8,118 nucleotides of DNA, taken from assembly GCA_021775515.1 (NCBI GenBank), contig JAJFHR010000237.1:1-8118 (forward strand), written 5' to 3'. Position 1 is the stretch's first letter, and the number at the start of each line of letters is the position of its first letter. The DNA comes from Hyphomicrobiales bacterium. GTDB taxonomy: Bacteria; Pseudomonadota; Alphaproteobacteria; Rhizobiales; JAJFHR01. A program made the translations under genes and the position numbers. Under the pieces are notes generated by a model that was given only the letters and a program-made list of their open reading frames with translations, had not been told where the DNA came from and did not search any database. Positions 5,524 to 8,118 of the stretch are shown in pieces.

Positions 5524-5558
5524 AAAAAAGCAGCCTAAAAAACCTAGGCTGCTTTTTT
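5524..5558. terminator. Bidirectional intrinsic terminator shared by the small gene and asd
   Basis: The arms AAAAAAGCAGCCTA (5524-5537) and TAGGCTGCTTTTTT (5545-5558) are perfect complements of 14 bases around a 7-base loop. The GC-rich core AGCAGCC is flanked by A6 and T6 tracts, so it works in both directions. It ends the plus-strand small gene and the minus-strand leuD-leuB-asd run. The asd stop codon and its last codons form one arm. Confidence 0.93.
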
Positions 5559-6581
5559 AATCAGTCCGTGGTTCACCAGCACCTCTGCAATCTGTACGGT
5601 GTTTAACGCCGCACCCTTGCGCAGGTTATCAGAGACAATCCAGATGTTCAGGCCATTTTCAACAGTGATGTCCTCACGTATCCGGCTGATGAAGGTGGCA
5701 AAATCACCGACACATTCTACCGGCGTAACATAACCACCATCTTCGTGTTTATCGACAACCAGACAACCCGGTGCCTCACGCAAAACCTTACGGGCTTCAT
5801 CAGCCGATATCGGATTGTCAAATTCGATATTTACCGCTTCCGAATGACCAACAAAAACCGGCACCCGTGCCGCCGTTGCCGTTAACTTGATTTTGGGATC
5901 GAGAATTTTTTTGGTCTCGGCAACCATTTTCCATTCCTCTTTTGTCGATCCATCTTCCATGAAATCATCAATGTGAGGAATAACGTTAAAGGCAATCTGC
6001 TTGGTAAAATGTTTTGGCTCTTTGGGGTCATTGACAAAAATCGCCCGGGTCTGTTCCCATAATTCATCCATGGCATCACGGCCGGCACCCGAAACGGATT
6101 GATAAGTCGAGATGACAACCCGCTTGATTTTGGCATGATCGTGAAGTGGTTTCAGGGCGACCACCAATTGTGCGGTTGAACAATTTGGATTGGCGATGAT
6201 GTTGCGCCGGTCATTCTGGGCCATATACTCATCAAGCACATGGGCATTCACTTCAGGTACGATAAGCGGCACCTCCGCGTCATAGCGCCAGCAAGAGGAA
6301 TTATCGACGACGATACAGCCCTGAGCGCCAATCTTGGGCGACCATTCTTTCGACACAGCAGAGCCTGCCGACATCAGGCAGAAATCAGTATCGGAGAAGT
6401 CATAATTCTCCAGGGCCTTGACCTTTAGCGTCTGGTCTCCGTAAGACACTTCAACACCCTGGCTGCGGCGTGAAGCCAGTGGAATGACTTCGTCAGCGGG
6501 AAACTCCCGCTCGGCCAGTATATTTAGCAGTTCGCGACCGACATTCCCGGTCGCACCTGCGATGGCTACTTTATAACCCAT
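5544..6581 (-). CDS. asd: Aspartate-semialdehyde dehydrogenase
   Basis: It reduces 4-aspartyl phosphate with NADPH to aspartate semialdehyde, the branch point to lysine/diaminopimelate, threonine and methionine, in the cytoplasm. It has 345 residues. The NADP loop GATGNVG is at 9-15. The catalytic cysteine is C134 in NPNCST. Q161 in YQSVSGAG, R239 and H246 in RVPVFVGHSE are the substrate-binding and acid/base residues of the family. I chose the ATG at 6579-6581 because the conserved MGYKVAIAGATG starts there and AGGAG lies seven bases upstream. An ATG eight codons earlier would cover that ribosome site. It follows leuB by 32 bases in the same direction. Its final codons (KKAA and stop) lie within the shared terminator stem, so the transcript ends almost at the stop codon. 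Confidence 0.96.
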   Translation of the reverse strand: MGYKVAIAGATGNVGRELLNILAEREFPADEVIPLASRRSQGVEVSYGDQTLKVKALENYDFSDTDFCLMSAGSAVSKEWSPKIGAQGCIVVDNSSCWRYDAEVPLIVPEVNAHVLDEYMAQNDRRNIIANPNCSTAQLVVALKPLHDHAKIKRVVISTYQSVSGAGRDAMDELWEQTRAIFVNDPKEPKHFTKQIAFNVIPHIDDFMEDGSTKEEWKMVAETKKILDPKIKLTATAARVPVFVGHSEAVNIEFDNPISADEARKVLREAPGCLVVDKHEDGGYVTPVECVGDFATFISRIREDITVENGLNIWIVSDNLRKGAALNTVQIAEVLVNHGLIKKAA

Positions 6582-6613
6582 TGTTCTGCTCCTATGGTTC
6601 TTCATCGGCTCTT

Positions 6614-7723
6614 TCAGGCCGACAAAGCCTCCAATTGCGAAATAATTGCCGAGCCCATTTCACTGGTCGACAACACTTTGTCCCCGGCAACAGCGATATC
6701 TGCCGTGCGGCATCCTTCAGCCAATGCGGTTTGAACCGCCTTATCCAGCAGATCCGCCTCCGCGGCCATGTCAAATGAATAACGCAAGGCCATGCCAAAA
6801 CTGAGAATAGTTGCGATTGGATTGGCGACACCTTGACCGGCAATATCCGGGGCTGAGCCGTGCACGGGTTCGTAAAGTGCAAGGCGTTTGCCCGCTTTAT
6901 CCGCTGCCCCAAGAGAGGCGGATGGCAGCATGCCGAGCGAGCCCGTCAGCATCGAGGCTACGTCCGATAACATATCACCAAACATATTGTCGGTGACAAT
7001 CACATCAAACTGTTTGGGATTGCGCACCAGTTGCATACCGCAATTGTCAGCAAGCATGTGATCCAGTTCAACATCGCTATAACTTTGTTTGTGAACCCGG
7101 GAAACTTCTTCGTTCCACAACAGACCCGATTCCATCACATTGCGTTTTTCAACCGAGGTCACCCGTTTTGACCGTTTGCGCGCCAGATCAAAGGCAACTT
7201 CCGCCACCCGCTCGATTTCAAAAGTGTCGTAAATTTGTGTATTGATACCTCTGCGCTGTCCGTTGCCCAAGTCGGTAATACCCCGCGGTTCACCAAAATA
7301 CAGGCCGCCCGTCAACTCCCGCACGATCATGATATCCAGGCCCTCTACAATCTCGCGTTTGAGCGAGGAGGCATCAGCAAGAGCCTCAAAACATATCGCC
7401 GGGCGCAGGTTTGCAAAAAGTTCAAGGTCTTTGCGCAACCGCAAGAGCCCGGCTTCCGGCCGTACGGAAAAATCAACGCCATCCCACTTTGGCCCGCCTA
7501 CGGCACCAAGAATAACAGCATCGGCAGCTTTTGCCCTTTCAACAGTCTCATCAGTAACCGCCACGTCGTGAGCATCATAACAACAGCCGCCAACAAGAGC
7601 CTCACTGGTGTCAAATTCAACATCTCCGCGCCCTGAGAACCACTGGATTACGCGTCCGGCCTCAGCCATAACCTCCGGGCCGATACCGTCACCGGCAAGA
7701 AGAAGAATATTTTTTGTTGTCAT
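6614..7723 (-). CDS. leuB: 3-Isopropylmalate dehydrogenase
   Basis: It oxidatively decarboxylates 3-isopropylmalate with NAD to 2-oxoisocaproate, the third step of leucine synthesis, in the cytoplasm. It has 369 residues, near the E. coli length of 363. The N-terminal GDGIGPEV is at 11-18. The motif LLRLRKDLELFANLRP (93-108) holds R97 and R107, and R135 and Y142 complete the malate site. K193 in VEKRNVM is catalytic, and D226, D250 and D254 are the metal ligands, the last two in NMFGDMLSD. The VEKRNVM form is, from memory, typical of alphaproteobacterial LeuB. I chose the ATG at 7721-7723 because it directly precedes the conserved KNILLLAGDGIG. Ten further in-frame codons upstream are not needed. 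The ribosome site (GGA, about nine bases away) is weak. It lies between leuD and asd. Confidence 0.97.
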   Translation of the reverse strand: MTTKNILLLAGDGIGPEVMAEAGRVIQWFSGRGDVEFDTSEALVGGCCYDAHDVAVTDETVERAKAADAVILGAVGGPKWDGVDFSVRPEAGLLRLRKDLELFANLRPAICFEALADASSLKREIVEGLDIMIVRELTGGLYFGEPRGITDLGNGQRRGINTQIYDTFEIERVAEVAFDLARKRSKRVTSVEKRNVMESGLLWNEEVSRVHKQSYSDVELDHMLADNCGMQLVRNPKQFDVIVTDNMFGDMLSDVASMLTGSLGMLPSASLGAADKAGKRLALYEPVHGSAPDIAGQGVANPIATILSFGMALRYSFDMAAEADLLDKAVQTALAEGCRTADIAVAGDKVLSTSEMGSAIISQLEALSA

Positions 7724-7759
7724 TGAATTCAGTCCATTTCGGTTGTCGCACACAAAACA

Positions 7760-7784
7760 ACGCCCCGCTTTTTAGGCAGGGCGT
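7760..7784 (-). terminator. Hairpin between leuD and leuB, possible partial terminator or attenuator
   Basis: On the minus strand ACGCCCTGC and GCGGGGCGT form a 9-base-pair stem (one G-U) around a 7-base loop. It is followed by TGTTTTG, which is a poor U tract. It sits in the 87-base gap after leuD and 36 bases before the leuB start. It could reduce read-through, protect the leuD 3' end, or allow differential leuD/leuB expression. No clear leuB promoter was seen after it. Confidence 0.45.
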
Positions 7785-7810
7785 CGATGTTCAAGAATAT
7801 CTATGCCCCG

Positions 7811-8118
7811 TTATACCCACGGCCGGGTTTTTTTCATTTCTGTTTCAAACGTATCAATCGTCTCGGATTTTTCCAGGGTCAGCCCAATATCATCCAACCC
7901 CTCAATCAAACAACGTTTTCGATGCGCATCAAGTTCGAAATTAATTTTGCCGCCGTCCGGACCGGAAATTTCCTGAGCCTCAAGGTCGACCGTAATAACA
8001 GCGTTGGAGCCACGCTCGGCATCATCCATCAACTTGTCGATGTCTTCCTGCGGAAGCTTGATTGGCAGAATACCGTTTTTGAAACAATTGTTGTAAAAGA
8101 TATCGGCAAAACTCGTCG
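7811..8118 (-). CDS. leuD: 3-Isopropylmalate dehydratase small subunit LeuD (C-terminal half, cut by window edge)
   Basis: Together with LeuC it isomerises 2-isopropylmalate to 3-isopropylmalate in leucine synthesis, in the cytoplasm. About 101 residues are visible, the C-terminal half of a protein usually near 200 residues; the start lies beyond 8118. The frame is open to the window edge and begins with SFADIFYNNCFKNGILPI, the characteristic swivel-domain segment of LeuD. A conserved EGLDDIGLTL follows, and the C-terminus is TRPWV. An internal ATG or TTG near 8030 is not the real start, because the homology continues upstream without a break. It is followed by leuB after 87 bases. Confidence 0.96.
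   Translation of the reverse strand, partial: TSFADIFYNNCFKNGILPIKLPQEDIDKLMDDAERGSNAVITVDLEAQEISGPDGGKINFELDAHRKRCLIEGLDDIGLTLEKSETIDTFETEMKKTRPWV

Noticed and set aside
5582..6605. Longer asd start at 6603-6605
   Set aside because: The extra eight codons cover the AGGAG ribosome site of the later ATG and add residues not found before the conserved NADP-binding start.

Overview
The window reads as chromosomal core-metabolism DNA from an alphaproteobacterium of moderate GC content. The evidence is the gene set itself: a leuD-leuB-asd run, an alphaproteobacterial-style LeuB, and mesaconyl-CoA hydratase plus a malyl-CoA lyase/thioesterase-family gene directly upstream of sdhCDA. That last grouping is known from bacteria that use the ethylmalonyl-CoA pathway. 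I would not name a genus. No RNA genes, CRISPR arrays, insertion sequences or phage genes were seen.

Layout. Positions 1-1185 (minus) carry succinate dehydrogenase genes in the order sdhC, sdhD, sdhA, with sdhA cut by the window edge. Positions 1361-3339 (minus) carry a CitE-like CoA-ester lyase/thioesterase gene followed by mesaconyl-CoA hydratase, both pointing toward sdh. Positions 3340-3497 are a divergent control region with a perfect TTTTGCAAAA palindrome. Positions 3498-5272 (plus) carry a PdxY-type pyridoxal kinase overlapping by one base with a PLP-dependent serine/threonine dehydratase-family gene. Positions 5297-5558 hold a compact module: a long inverted repeat encloses an FNR/FixK-type box, a -10 element, a near-perfect Shine-Dalgarno and a 34-residue single-span membrane protein, and a strong bidirectional terminator follows. 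Positions 5544-8118 (minus) carry leuD (partial), leuB and asd.

How the genes fit together. Mesaconyl-CoA hydratase and the malyl-CoA enzyme convert mesaconyl-CoA toward glyoxylate, propionyl-CoA and malate, and succinate dehydrogenase takes the succinate made from propionyl-CoA. The pyridoxal kinase could supply the cofactor of the dehydratase encoded after it. LeuD and LeuB serve leucine synthesis. Asd serves lysine, threonine, methionine and diaminopimelate synthesis.

The least ordinary part is the 5297-5558 module. The 34-residue gene is easy to miss because of its size, yet it has a complete, well-spaced set of expression signals that suggests induction at low oxygen. The flanking inverted repeat, about 18 bp with one bulged base, is not explained by any ordinary feature.
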